Part shown: positions 16,582 to 24,877 of the stretch, in pieces
Layout: each line of letters opens with the position of its first letter
Position numbering within the stretch: the stretch's first letter is position 1
Made by a program: the position numbers and the translations under genes
Assembly: GCA_966250325.1 (NCBI GenBank)
Contig: CBINGY010000004.1
Coordinates: 1-64,000 of the forward strand
Reading direction: 5' to 3'
Source: Jiulongibacter sp966250325
Lineage (GTDB): Bacteria; Bacteroidota; Bacteroidia; Cytophagales; Spirosomataceae
DNA: 64,000 bases
The notes under the pieces: model-generated
What the model saw: the letters and a program-made list of their open reading frames with translations, nothing else
Told to the model about the DNA's origin: nothing
Databases searched by the model: none

Positions 16582-16914
16582 TCAGACGAAATCTTCCCTT
16601 CTGGGAGTGAATACATCAATCAAAAAGCCCTGCTCCAGACAAACCGCACCATGCAAAACACCGGAAGGTACAAAATACGCATCACCCGCGTGCAGAATTT
16701 TTTGTTCGCCTCCGATAGTGAGTTCAAATTTTCCACTGGCTATGTAGCTCGACTGCGTATGTGGATGTGAATGCAGGGCACCAATCCCTCCGGCCTCAAA
16801 AGCTACTTTGACCATCATGAGCGTTTCATCATGGGCCATTACTTTTCTGCGTATTCCGCCTCCCAGATCTTCCCATTCCATGAGGTGATCTTCAATCAAA
16901 GTGTTTGTTGTCAT
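16582..16914 (-). CDS. kdgF: cupin protein, KdgF-like (unsaturated uronate linearisation)
   Basis: A 110-residue single-domain cupin. KdgF proteins turn 4,5-unsaturated galacturonate, released by pectate or alginate lyases, into the linear ketouronate. Metal ligands are visible in ALHSHPHTQSSYIASGKFEL (about residues 46-50, HSHPH, then Gln and Glu later) and in the second cupin motif with PSGVLHGAVC. The start ATG at 16914 follows the esterase stop by 19 bases, so the two are probably co-transcribed. Other small sugar cupins exist; the uronate neighbourhood supports KdgF. Confidence 0.8.
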   Translation of the reverse strand: MTTNTLIEDHLMEWEDLGGGIRRKVMAHDETLMMVKVAFEAGGIGALHSHPHTQSSYIASGKFELTIGGEQKILHAGDAYFVPSGVLHGAVCLEQGFLIDVFTPRREDFV

Positions 16915-16933
16915 CCGGTTTGCTTTTGAGTAA

Positions 16934-17899
16934 TTATTTATTTGAAGTGTTCAATGTTTTCTTCAGAAAGGAATCAATCAGATCAACTGTGGGCAGAAAC
17001 CAACGTTCCATTTGCGGAAAAGAATGCGGAGCATCTGAAAATGTATGCACCTCTGAATAGACACCATAGCCTTTAAGTTTTTCGATGAAATCTTCCCTTC
17101 CCGCATGCATTCTCTCTTCCCGGCTATTAATGAAAAGAAAAGAAGGAGTCTCCTCAGAAACATGAGCCAGTGCACCGGCAGCAGTCCAGAGTTCCGGCTT
17201 TTCTGATTTAGAATATCCGAAATAATGGGTGGCGGCAGATGTGCCCCTACGATCATCTCCTTCTCCCGATTCCGGATGAATAAAGGCCAATATTCCATCT
17301 ACATCTACGGCTGCATCAATTTTTACGGGCGATTGTATCGGGCACAAGCTGGCCTCTTCAAAAGCCATGGATTGAGTGGAAGCCACAAAAGCTGCCATCT
17401 GCCCACCGGCAGAAAACCCTCCTACAGAGATTTTATAATCCGGGAATTTGGATTTTGCCCAGTTGAGACAAACTTTGACATCGGCTATCGCTGCCGGATA
17501 TAAAGCTTCTGTGGAAAGCCGGTACTCTGGAGTAAGTACGGTATAGCCCCGTCCAGCCAATTCAATGGCTAATTCGTGATGCTGAGATTTATCGCCTGAC
17601 CTCCAGCCTCCGCCATGAATAAAAAGAAACATGATACCATTTGGCTTCTCTTTTGGGGTAAATACATCGGCGGTAAGTGTTCTTCCCGCTGTCTGACAAT
17701 AGGGCAACTCGAATTGTTGATCGACCTTCTCGGCCAAATTTGAACTAGCCAGTTTGGCATCAGGGAAATCTTTTATTACTGTTTGTAATGCGGTTTCATT
17801 GGAATAGGAGTGGTCTCTTTTTCCGGTAATCCCGGATGTGTTTTGTGCTAATAGAGAATTAGCCAGTAACAGAAGTATACTAATCCTTACCACATTCAT
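16934..17899 (-). CDS. secreted alpha/beta hydrolase (BD-FAE-like carbohydrate esterase)
   Basis: A 321-residue protein; the ATG at 17899 begins NVVRISILLLLANSLLAQ, a signal peptide. The hydrolase fold has the oxyanion motif LFIHGGGWRSGDKSQHHELA, the nucleophile elbow KISVGGFSAGGQMAAF (Ser about residue 166) and the late catalytic histidine in DAPHSFPQMERW. It resembles bifunctional feruloyl/acetyl esterases and pectin acetyl- or methyl-esterases. It shares a short operon with the KdgF-like cupin and follows two further esterases, which supports a role in removing acyl groups from pectin or hemicellulose. Confidence 0.8.
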   Translation of the reverse strand: MNVVRISILLLLANSLLAQNTSGITGKRDHSYSNETALQTVIKDFPDAKLASSNLAEKVDQQFELPYCQTAGRTLTADVFTPKEKPNGIMFLFIHGGGWRSGDKSQHHELAIELAGRGYTVLTPEYRLSTEALYPAAIADVKVCLNWAKSKFPDYKISVGGFSAGGQMAAFVASTQSMAFEEASLCPIQSPVKIDAAVDVDGILAFIHPESGEGDDRRGTSAATHYFGYSKSEKPELWTAAGALAHVSEETPSFLFINSREERMHAGREDFIEKLKGYGVYSEVHTFSDAPHSFPQMERWFLPTVDLIDSFLKKTLNTSNK

Positions 17900-17968
17900 T
17901 TTTGACAGGCTTGTTTGCCGCCAAATATGCGAAGGAATTCCACAAACACCATCCTTGACAGAGCAGAT

Positions 17969-18002
17969 AAAAAAAAGAGCCTCCAAACTTAATCAGAGGC
18001 TC
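17969..18002 (-). terminator. rho-independent terminator after the tandem esterases
   Basis: On the minus strand a perfect 7-bp stem GAGCCTC / GAGGCTC with a 12-base loop is followed by eight T residues. It closes the two-esterase unit and separates it from the hydrolase-kdgF pair. Confidence 0.88.
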
Positions 18003-18015
18003 AGAGGAGGTTAAA

Positions 18016-19212
18016 TTAGAATAATTTCGGAGCGAAATCTGAAAGATAAACCCTCCAGTTACGCCAGATATGGCCGCCTTCGGTTTCCACATATTCGTAT
18101 TTCATGCCCATATCGTCCAGTTTTTTCCTGAACTCTTCGTTGGCTTTATAAAGAAAATCAGTTTTACCGATCGCGATATAATAGAGCTTCAAACCGTTAT
18201 CCTTTTGTCTTTTCAGCGTACCGTCAATATCCTTGTACACATCCAGGCTGGTAGCATCCTCACGAGGCATAATGGCAGCGGAGAAAAGTCCGGCATAATC
18301 AAAGGTATTTGGATAATACCTGGAAATGTGCATGGTATGAAAGCCACCCATTGACAAGCCAGCAATAGCCCGGTGAGCCTTATCGGCAATTACGCGATAA
18401 TTTGATTCTGTAAATTTGATAATATCCATGAAGTTGGCTTCATAAGTGCCCTGCATAGTGCCGGGGGCCATGAATTGAGGTTTATAGAAGCCGTCCCTGC
18501 CTTTCCCGGGAGCTGCATCCTGGGTAATATTGGCGTTTGGCATTACTACAATCATCGGTTTGGCTTTACCCTGAGCAATCAGATTATCCATAATTTCGGC
18601 AGTGCGACCCAGATCGCTCCAGGCTTCTTCGTCGCCACCGGCTCCGTGAAGTAAATACAGTACCGGATACTTTTGGTTGGAAGATTCATATCCCGGAGGA
18701 GTGTATATCGTAATGCGTCGATCCATGCCCAGACCTTTGGAGTCATACCAGCGTTTGGCCACCGTACCGTGAGGTACATCGTTGTCTTTGTACAAATCTG
18801 CATGGCCTCCACCTATAATAAATATATTTGTAACCGAAGCCACGTCCCGAATCAGGAACGGGTTATTGGGGTCGGTAGCTTTGAGGCCATCCACTTCAAA
18901 CGCATAATTATAAAGCTCTGGCGAAAGAGGTTGCGTGGTAAATGACCAGATGCCATTATCACCTTTCTTCAAATGCACCGGGCCGGGTACATCCATTGGG
19001 CCGAAACGCGACTGAATCTTGATGGTTGGAAGAAAATCTCCGGTGAGTTTTACGCTGTCCGCATTGGGAGCCAGGAAACGAAAGGTCACTGAGTTGTCCG
19101 AATTGATTTCGGGAGACTTAATTTCCTGAGCTCCGAAAAGAGCTTCCTGTGCCATCCCCTTTGAGATAAAGAGAAGGGCCGCAAACAGAAGAATTAATTG
19201 TTGTTTTTTCAT
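18016..19212 (-). CDS. secreted CE1-type esterase with N-terminal E-set domain (copy 2)
   Basis: A 398-residue secreted esterase: signal peptide (LILLFAALLFISKGMAQ), an N-terminal immunoglobulin-like E-set/CBM48-type domain (about residues 30-125, SVTFRFLAPNADSVKLTGDF), then an esterase D/feruloyl esterase domain. The latter has YPVLYLLHGAGGDEEAWSDL, the nucleophile elbow RAIAGLSMGGFHTMHISRYY (Ser about residue 270) and the catalytic His in GGHIWRNWRVYLSDFAPKLF. It is 23 bases downstream of a paralogue of identical length (19236-20432) and ends before a strong terminator. Substrates are likely feruloyl or acetyl esters on plant or algal polysaccharide. Confidence 0.88.
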   Translation of the reverse strand: MKKQQLILLFAALLFISKGMAQEALFGAQEIKSPEINSDNSVTFRFLAPNADSVKLTGDFLPTIKIQSRFGPMDVPGPVHLKKGDNGIWSFTTQPLSPELYNYAFEVDGLKATDPNNPFLIRDVASVTNIFIIGGGHADLYKDNDVPHGTVAKRWYDSKGLGMDRRITIYTPPGYESSNQKYPVLYLLHGAGGDEEAWSDLGRTAEIMDNLIAQGKAKPMIVVMPNANITQDAAPGKGRDGFYKPQFMAPGTMQGTYEANFMDIIKFTESNYRVIADKAHRAIAGLSMGGFHTMHISRYYPNTFDYAGLFSAAIMPREDATSLDVYKDIDGTLKRQKDNGLKLYYIAIGKTDFLYKANEEFRKKLDDMGMKYEYVETEGGHIWRNWRVYLSDFAPKLF

Positions 19213-19235
19213 ATCAAATAGGTTGTTTTTTATTC

Positions 19236-20432
19236 TTATTTAAATAATCTCGGTGCAAATTCTCCCAAATAGATCCGCCAGTTTTTCCAGATGTGACCCT
19301 CCGGACTTTCGAGGTATTCGTGGTTAAATTCCAGTTCATCCAGTTTGGCTCTGAACTCCACATTGGCTTCATAAAGAAAATCTGATCTGCCAATAGCAAT
19401 CCAGTAGAGTTTTACTCCTTTCTCTTTCTGCACCCGTAGTGTTTCGTCTAATTCAACGTACACTTTTCCTGTGGCATCTTCTCTTGGCAGAATGGCCGCC
19501 GAGAAAAGACCAACATAATTGAAAAGATCGGGATAATACCGGCTGATGTGCATGGTATGGAAACCTCCCATCGATAAACCCGCAATGGCCCGGTTTGCTT
19601 TGTTGGCCCGGGTGCGGTAGCTTTTGTCCACAAAATCGACCAAATCCTTAAAATGTGCCTCAAATTCACCATTCATAGATCTCGGAGGTAAGAATTCCGG
19701 TTTAACCAGCCCGTAATTTCCTTGCCCGTAACCGGCGTCCTGCGAGACGTTTCCATTGGGCATTACCACAATCATCGGTTCGGCTTTCCCCGCTGCTATC
19801 AGATTGTCCAGTATTTGAACAGCTCTTCCATGTGCCATCCACGAATCTTCATCACCTCCTGCACCATGAAGCAGGTAAAGTACAGGATATCGCTTTTCAG
19901 ACGTCTCGTAACCATTCGGAGTATAGATAGAGACGCGTCTTTCCATTTTTAGATAGGGAGAGTGGTACCAGGTATGAGTTACCGAGCCATGAGGTATGTT
20001 TTTTACCGAATAGAGATCTCCCGCTAGACCCGGAATAATTAGGATATTGGTAAGTGAAGCACCGTTTCTAAATGCGTAAGGATTATTCGGGTCCGTACTT
20101 CTGGCTCCGTCTATCAGAAACCAGTAACTGTATAATTCCGATTCCAGCTTATTGGTGGTAAACGTCCAAAGACCCCTTTCGTCTTTTTTCATGAGTACAT
20201 TTCCAGGGCCATCCTGTATGCCAAAACGGGTCATTTCCTTAACTGGCGGAAGCAAATCTGAAACCAGCTTCACCGAATCTGCCTGAGGGGCCCACAGTCT
20301 GAACGTTACCGTCTTACTGGCGTGGATTTCAGGCGAAAGTATGTTTTCCAGCTCCTTCGGTATTTCCTGAGCCCATATTTGAAAAGAAAACCCGCACAGA
20401 AATACTAAACATAAGATAAAATGCTTTTTCAT
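19236..20432 (-). CDS. secreted CE1-type esterase with N-terminal E-set domain (copy 1)
   Basis: A 398-residue paralogue of the next gene. The ATG at 20432 starts KKHFILCLVFLCGFSFQIWAQ-type leader (positions 1-21), which gives a proper signal peptide; the longer frame from 20456 is less likely. Domains are the same: E-set region SKTVTFRLWAPQADSVKLVS, oxyanion loop YPVLYLLHGAGGDEDSW, elbow RAIAGLSMGGFHTMHISRYY and C-terminal EGHIWKNWRIYLGEFAPRLF. The copies share long identical stretches around the active site and differ mostly in surface loops. It heads the pectin region, just after a spacer of about 100 bases. Confidence 0.88.
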   Translation of the reverse strand: MKKHFILCLVFLCGFSFQIWAQEIPKELENILSPEIHASKTVTFRLWAPQADSVKLVSDLLPPVKEMTRFGIQDGPGNVLMKKDERGLWTFTTNKLESELYSYWFLIDGARSTDPNNPYAFRNGASLTNILIIPGLAGDLYSVKNIPHGSVTHTWYHSPYLKMERRVSIYTPNGYETSEKRYPVLYLLHGAGGDEDSWMAHGRAVQILDNLIAAGKAEPMIVVMPNGNVSQDAGYGQGNYGLVKPEFLPPRSMNGEFEAHFKDLVDFVDKSYRTRANKANRAIAGLSMGGFHTMHISRYYPDLFNYVGLFSAAILPREDATGKVYVELDETLRVQKEKGVKLYWIAIGRSDFLYEANVEFRAKLDELEFNHEYLESPEGHIWKNWRIYLGEFAPRLFK

Positions 20433-20536
20433 AGGGTTAAAGTAAATCTCTGGCAAGGTAGAACTTTCCGTAAATATATTAAAGTCTCACAGTGCGACAA
20501 TAGATTTTCTACCCCTAAATCTCGACGAATTCCTGT

Positions 20537-21052
20537 TTACGATCTAAGCAGCATCAGGTGATTGGGATTGGTGTGAGTAGGGGATATGAGGAAATCAAAA
20601 CTGCCGGTTATCTGGAATCCTTGTTTCTCATAAAACCTGATGGCCCGCTCGTTTCCTTTCCAGACGTAGAGCCAGAGCCCTTTCTGACCCGCTTCTTTTG
20701 ATAATTTCACATTGAAATCGAAGAGTTGAGCTCCAAGATTATGACCGTAAAATTGTCTGAGCAGATATAGTCGCTCCAGTTTGGAGACTTCCTTTTCAGG
20801 AATTTCTGGGTGAGCAGTATTCAGAATGATTTTGGAATATCCGGCAGGCTGATCGTCTACATAGATCATATAGTAGAGGTTTGTTTCCTGCTGAAGATCA
20901 TTCTCAAAAGCCTCCGGAGTCAACTTATCGGCAGCATACGCCTCGATATCGGCGAGGGGTCCGCTATTTCCGTGAGACTCAATGAAGCTTTTGGTGCCAA
21001 TTTCCGAAAGAATAGAGGCATGCTCCAGTCCGGCTTTTTTGATTTCTATCAT
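20537..21052 (-). CDS. GNAT family N-acetyltransferase
   Basis: A 171-residue GNAT enzyme; the ATG at 21052 (MIEIKKAGLEHASILSEIG) is preferred over an upstream start because the family begins with this first strand. The acetyl-CoA loop is LERLYLLRQFYGHNLGAQLF (about residues 90-109, a variant of the Q/RxxGxG/A motif) and the C-terminal block NERAIRFYEKQGFQITGSF is typical. Acceptor unknown; spermidine/spermine-type acetyltransferases of other bacteria look similar. It stands alone upstream of the esterase pair, on the same strand. Confidence 0.88.
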   Translation of the reverse strand: MIEIKKAGLEHASILSEIGTKSFIESHGNSGPLADIEAYAADKLTPEAFENDLQQETNLYYMIYVDDQPAGYSKIILNTAHPEIPEKEVSKLERLYLLRQFYGHNLGAQLFDFNVKLSKEAGQKGLWLYVWKGNERAIRFYEKQGFQITGSFDFLISPTHTNPNHLMLLRS

Positions 21053-21474
21053 GAGCTTTGGTAAATGAATCCACAAGATACCCGATATCTTTTTTTGAAA
21101 ACCTCCCCCAAACTAAATGGCGGAAAGAAGCTTCGATATTCTTAATTTTCTCCCAAAGTTCCCATGTTCATCCATGTTATAGAGGAGTGTAGCTGGGCAT
21201 GACCTTTAGTAGGTACACTTAAAATCAATCGACTTTTCGATTTTCAAAAAACCATGCAGAGAGAACAAATAATTATGCGGGAGATGTCTCTAAGCTTAGA
21301 TAAAAATAAGAAGATTAAAATCTATCTATTTTGACATATTTGTTCGAATAAGCATTTTTCTTTCTCGAAAACCTCTTAATTCGTCAAGTGGGATAAGATT
21401 GCTTTTCAGAAAAAGACCGATTCATTTAGGAATATTGGTGTATTCGTGGCTGTTAGTATGCAGATTGGAAAACT
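21053..21474. other. 422-base intergenic stretch without a recognisable gene
   Basis: I see no coding frame with family resemblance in this AT-rich stretch. It contains words such as CCCATGTTCATCCATG (about 21161-21176) and TATTCGTGGCTG (about 21441-21452) that resemble the reiterated intergenic words of Bacteroidota genomes, but no clear repeat unit, terminator or promoter. Confidence 0.4.
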
Positions 21475-21894
21475 TTACTTCTCCTTGAAGCGGTACCTGA
21501 TTCCCCAGCTGCCCCGAATCAAAGCAGCATTTCCTAGTAAACTGGCAGCCTCCATCTGAAAACCGAAATTTTTCCTTTCAAAAGGATAAATATTCAATCC
21601 AACAGGAATCACCAGGGCATTGAAATTATTCACCCTTCCTCCCAGACCTGCATACGCGTTCACCCATTCGTCTTTTTTGAAAATGTAAGAGACGGTTAAT
21701 TCTACACTTAATAATTCAGCTAAATTATCTACACCAAGCCTAAATTCAGGAAGTATTCTTTCTTTTAGCTCATAATTGAATCCAACAAATGGCAGATTTG
21801 ACTGATGAATACTGACGCCAAATTGTGCCTTCGCGAAATAACTTGATAGGAAGAAAAAAGTAATAGTCAAAAGTTTTCTCATAGCTGTGTTCAT
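21475..21894 (-). CDS. small secreted beta-barrel-like protein
   Basis: A 139-residue protein with a signal peptide (MRKLLTITFFFLSSYFAKAQ; a start at that internal Met, residue 5, is equally possible) and alternating amphipathic strands rich in aromatic and glycine residues (PEFRLGVDN, LTVSYIFKKDEWVNAYAGLG, GSWGIRYRFKEK). The terminal aromatic-rich strand RYRFKEK suggests a small outer-membrane barrel, although the last residue is Lys. I do not recognise a family. It is isolated, with long spacers on both sides. Confidence 0.55.
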   Translation of the reverse strand: MNTAMRKLLTITFFFLSSYFAKAQFGVSIHQSNLPFVGFNYELKERILPEFRLGVDNLAELLSVELTVSYIFKKDEWVNAYAGLGGRVNNFNALVIPVGLNIYPFERKNFGFQMEAASLLGNAALIRGSWGIRYRFKEK

Positions 21895-22171
21895 TGTGTT
21901 TGGTTTGAGTCAATAACGAGCCAGACCAGACTTTGTTGCCGAAATATTGGAAGCTGTTTGTGGAAGTTTGTGTAATTGTGGCTATTTCTTGCCATGAATG
22001 CATGCAAAGAGGTAATGGCGGTGTGTATTATGGAGGTCTGATGACCATGAGTATGTTTCTAAGTCGTAAAAAAGCAATGGAAAGCGAGGTTTATTCTTAG
22101 GTGCTCCGAAGAAGAATAGCTATTTATCACATTGTCAAAAAAATACGAAGCAGTATTGACTATTGATACCA

Positions 22172-22780
22172 TCAGAATTGATTCGGTATTTCAAGTTTCC
22201 GTTTCGGCCTCTTATAGAGTTTAACGCATAGGTCAATGGACTTTGCAATCGATTTAAAGCACTCGGAGGGCTCGAATTTGAGCTTGTCATAATCGTCTCC
22301 TATTAATTTTTTACTCGAGTCCAAATGCTTTGTAAGTATATCAAAGTTTCTATGAGCAATTCCATTTCTAATATTGGACAGTCTTTTAATAAAAGTAATA
22401 TCTTTTCTGGACCAGACTCCTAACTCAAAATAATATGGTCCTATTTCGTTAAGAGTTTTTCGTTCGAGAAGCTGGCCAATTAAGTCTGGATACGATTTTA
22501 CTTTCATATTCATGCTAAAGAATCTAATGGCAGCGACCTCTAGTAAGCTGTGGATTTCAATAAATGAAGATGGGAATTGTCCTAGAATGGCTAATTCAAT
22601 GGCTCGACTGAAATAATTATCAGTTATTGCTAAAGCTGCATTTCTAAAAGATGAATTGCTGGGATATAGTTTATCAATTTCCCTATAGATTTCAAGAGAA
22701 AAGTCGTCAGAATACCCCGTTCTTTCAAATGCCTTACTTTTATGAAGATTAATGGAATTGAGTAAATAGGTTTCTTTCAT
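22172..22780 (-). CDS. HEPN-like helical protein, function unknown
   Basis: A 202-residue, almost wholly helical protein. I chose the ATG at 22780 (KETYLLNSINLHKSKAFERT); the frame extends to 22855 but overlaps another small frame. It contains an R-x4-H motif in LSNIRNGIAHRNFDILTKHL (about residues 138-157), the signature of HEPN-fold ribonucleases and apyrimidinic toxins, preceded by long helices (AIELAILGQFPSSFIEIHSL, where FIEIHSLLEVAAIRFF continues). The DNA is visibly AT-richer than its neighbours and no minimal nucleotidyltransferase partner is adjacent. Abi-like or DUF4145-like roles are possible; the function is not assigned. Confidence 0.5.
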   Translation of the reverse strand: MKETYLLNSINLHKSKAFERTGYSDDFSLEIYREIDKLYPSNSSFRNAALAITDNYFSRAIELAILGQFPSSFIEIHSLLEVAAIRFFSMNMKVKSYPDLIGQLLERKTLNEIGPYYFELGVWSRKDITFIKRLSNIRNGIAHRNFDILTKHLDSSKKLIGDDYDKLKFEPSECFKSIAKSIDLCVKLYKRPKRKLEIPNQF

Positions 22781-23359
22781 GAATTTTTGATCAAGATTTG
22801 AAATCGTTAATTCAAATAAACTTATTGTAGGGCACTCCACCACTCTTAGCCCCACTCAAAAACTTCACCTTCCCAAACCCCACCATAAGGTATTTTGACC
22901 AGTCAGGGATAAGAGTCTCTGGTAATTCTTTCTGATAAATATCTTCCTGTCTGCCCGATAAACCAAATGTATTAATCGAAAACACCATACACGAAAAGTC
23001 TGGATAAGCTTAGTGGTTTTCTGATTTCTTTGATTCTGTCATTTAAAAGTTACTGCTATAGATCACGTTACCGCTTAAATCTAATGCAATTAGGAGTAGG
23101 TGTCGGCCTTTCACCGGAAACAAGTTCCACACTTTCGGGGAAACGAGTGATCGTTTTATCGAATTAATTGAAATACTTTCTTGGATATTTCTGGATAATA
23201 GTTCCAGGTTTTTTTTTGCAGCCAAACTCCTTGTAGAGTGGCAGGAGCATAGATTACTTTCGATTATCAGGCTGCAGAATAGCTCATCATTGGTCTGGCA
23301 GTAAGTCACGGAATACTTTTTTACTCACCAAAAGTGTAGAACCAACTATTATTAAGTGA
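22781..23359. other. AT-rich patch with two short unrecognised minus-strand frames
   Basis: A 58-codon frame (22812-22988, minus; begins MVFSINTFGLSGRQED, ends SGAKSGGVPYNKFI) and an 88-codon frame (23043-23309) are open here. Neither has a family resemblance that I recognise, and they are not tightly coupled to neighbours. They may be remnants of accessory genes. No promoter or terminator was identified. Confidence 0.35.
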
Positions 23360-24298
23360 ATGAATGAATCTAACCTTTCTTCTTTCAGTGAACCGCTCAA
23401 GCTTATTCTGGAAAAAGTAAATACATGGGGCGAAGCTGCTTTTCGTATGCTTCCCAATTTTATAGTGGCTATTCTGGTTATGATAGTCGTTGTTTTACTT
23501 GCCCGGGTGGTACGTCAAATGACGGCTAAACTGCTCGCCAGAACTACCAGCAATGAAACCCTGCAAAAGCTTGTTGCCCGAATCGTACATTTTATGGTCA
23601 TAGCCGTGGGTATGTTTGTGGCTCTGGGTATACTGGAGCTGGACAAAACGGTAACCTCCTTACTCGCTGGGGTAGGGGTTATTGGACTTGCTCTTGGATT
23701 TGCGTTTCAGGATATTGCTTCCAATTTTATCTCCGGAGTTATTCTGGCTGTGAGGAGCCCTATCACAATAGGCGATATAATAGAGGTATCGGGGTTTATG
23801 GGCACGGTTACCGATACCAACCTAAGGGTAACCACGGTCAAAACGTTTCAGGGGCAGGCCGTTTTCATCCCCAATTCTGAGATTCTGCAGAATGCGATCG
23901 TAAATTACTCCACCTACGGGAAAAGAAGGATAGATCTGGCCGTGGGAGTTTCTTATGGCGAAGACCTCAGACAGGTGAAGAAAATCGTATTAGAGACTAT
24001 TGATGCGATGAACAATGTTATTGACCCGGAAAAGACCATTTTTAGTTACACGGGTTTTGGTGACAGCTCCATTGACTTTGAAGTGATGTTCTGGATAGCT
24101 TATCCCGATAATCCGAGCTACCTGGATATGCGAAGCGAAGCTATCATGGCAATAAAAGAAGCTTTTGATAACGCAGATATTATGATTCCATTTCCTATTC
24201 GTACGCTGGATTTTGGTATCAAAGGCGGGGAAAAACTTTCAGATATACCTCTTCAAATAGGTAAATCAATTGCTTTGGCAGAAAATCACAAGGCATAG
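23360..24298 (+). CDS. mscS: small-conductance mechanosensitive ion channel
   Basis: A 312-residue inner-membrane channel that opens on hypo-osmotic shock. It has three N-terminal membrane helices (about residues 28-50, 72-95, 98-125), the pore helix rich in Gly and Ala (LLAGVGVIGLALGFAFQDIA), and the beta domain with VVRSPITIGD-like segment LAVRSPITIGDIIEVSGFMG and FIPNSEILQNAIVNYSTYGK. The C-terminal vestibule domain follows. Length is close to E. coli MscS. It converges on mscL, sharing a bidirectional terminator, so the two osmotic-release valves are neighbours but not one operon. Confidence 0.93.
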   Translation: MNESNLSSFSEPLKLILEKVNTWGEAAFRMLPNFIVAILVMIVVVLLARVVRQMTAKLLARTTSNETLQKLVARIVHFMVIAVGMFVALGILELDKTVTSLLAGVGVIGLALGFAFQDIASNFISGVILAVRSPITIGDIIEVSGFMGTVTDTNLRVTTVKTFQGQAVFIPNSEILQNAIVNYSTYGKRRIDLAVGVSYGEDLRQVKKIVLETIDAMNNVIDPEKTIFSYTGFGDSSIDFEVMFWIAYPDNPSYLDMRSEAIMAIKEAFDNADIMIPFPIRTLDFGIKGGEKLSDIPLQIGKSIALAENHKA

Positions 24299-24302
24299 CA
24301 TA

Positions 24303-24326
24303 AAAGCCTGCTGAAAGGCAGGCTTT
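24303..24326. terminator. bidirectional terminator between mscS and mscL
   Basis: Perfect 9-bp stem AAAGCCTGC / GCAGGCTTT with a 6-base loop, flanked by A- and T-rich ends. It serves both converging genes and overlaps the mscL stop codon. Confidence 0.75.
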
Positions 24327-24777
24327 ATTCTGTCTTTTTATTTTCCATCAAAGCTACCTGCTTTTCCATCAGATCACTTATGCGGGAAAGGAGTTCTATG
24401 TCTTTCGGAGTGGGAACGGCCGGGTTCCCGGGATCGTCTGCCTTTTTCTTCAATGAATGCATGAACTTCACCACCACGAATACAGAAAAAGCAATAATCA
24501 TAAAATCGATACCAGCTTCAAGTAAGCGGCCGTAACCCACCGCCACTTCACCCTGAATTACCTCTTCTCCACGCATAATACCCTCCCGTAAGATCCACTT
24601 TCGGTTTTCGAGTTTCACGCCATCGGTCATCAGGCTTAGTGGAGGCATAAAAATCTCTTTGACCAAACTATCCACCACCTTATTGAAAGCCGCTCCGATA
24701 ATCACCCCGATGGCGATATCCATCATGTTTCCTTTGACAGCAAACTCCCGAAACTCTTTAAAAATAGAAAACTTCAT
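24325..24777 (-). CDS. mscL: large-conductance mechanosensitive channel
   Basis: A 150-residue channel protein. The start MKFSIFKEFREFAVKGNMMD leads into the pore helix IAIGVIIGAAFNKVVDSLVK (family pattern DLAVGVIIGAAF), then a periplasmic loop and the second helix GIDFMIIAFSVFVVVKFMHS. The C-terminal cytoplasmic helix (LLSRISDLMEKQVALMENKK) is present. Slightly longer than the E. coli protein because of the periplasmic loop, which is usual in Bacteroidota. Confidence 0.95.
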   Translation of the reverse strand: MKFSIFKEFREFAVKGNMMDIAIGVIIGAAFNKVVDSLVKEIFMPPLSLMTDGVKLENRKWILREGIMRGEEVIQGEVAVGYGRLLEAGIDFMIIAFSVFVVVKFMHSLKKKADDPGNPAVPTPKDIELLSRISDLMEKQVALMENKKTE

Positions 24778-24877
24778 TGCTCTTTCTTTTAATATCCGTT
24801 GGAAGAACAGGAAAGGTTGAAGTTCCGGTTCGAAATCTTTAAAATTTCAATGAATGTATGCCGCAGCAACCCTGTTT

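Noticed and set aside
23043..23309. 88-codon minus-strand open frame
   Set aside because: No family resemblance, cysteine-rich with no clear fold, not coupled to neighbours; treated as part of the AT-rich patch rather than as a supported gene.
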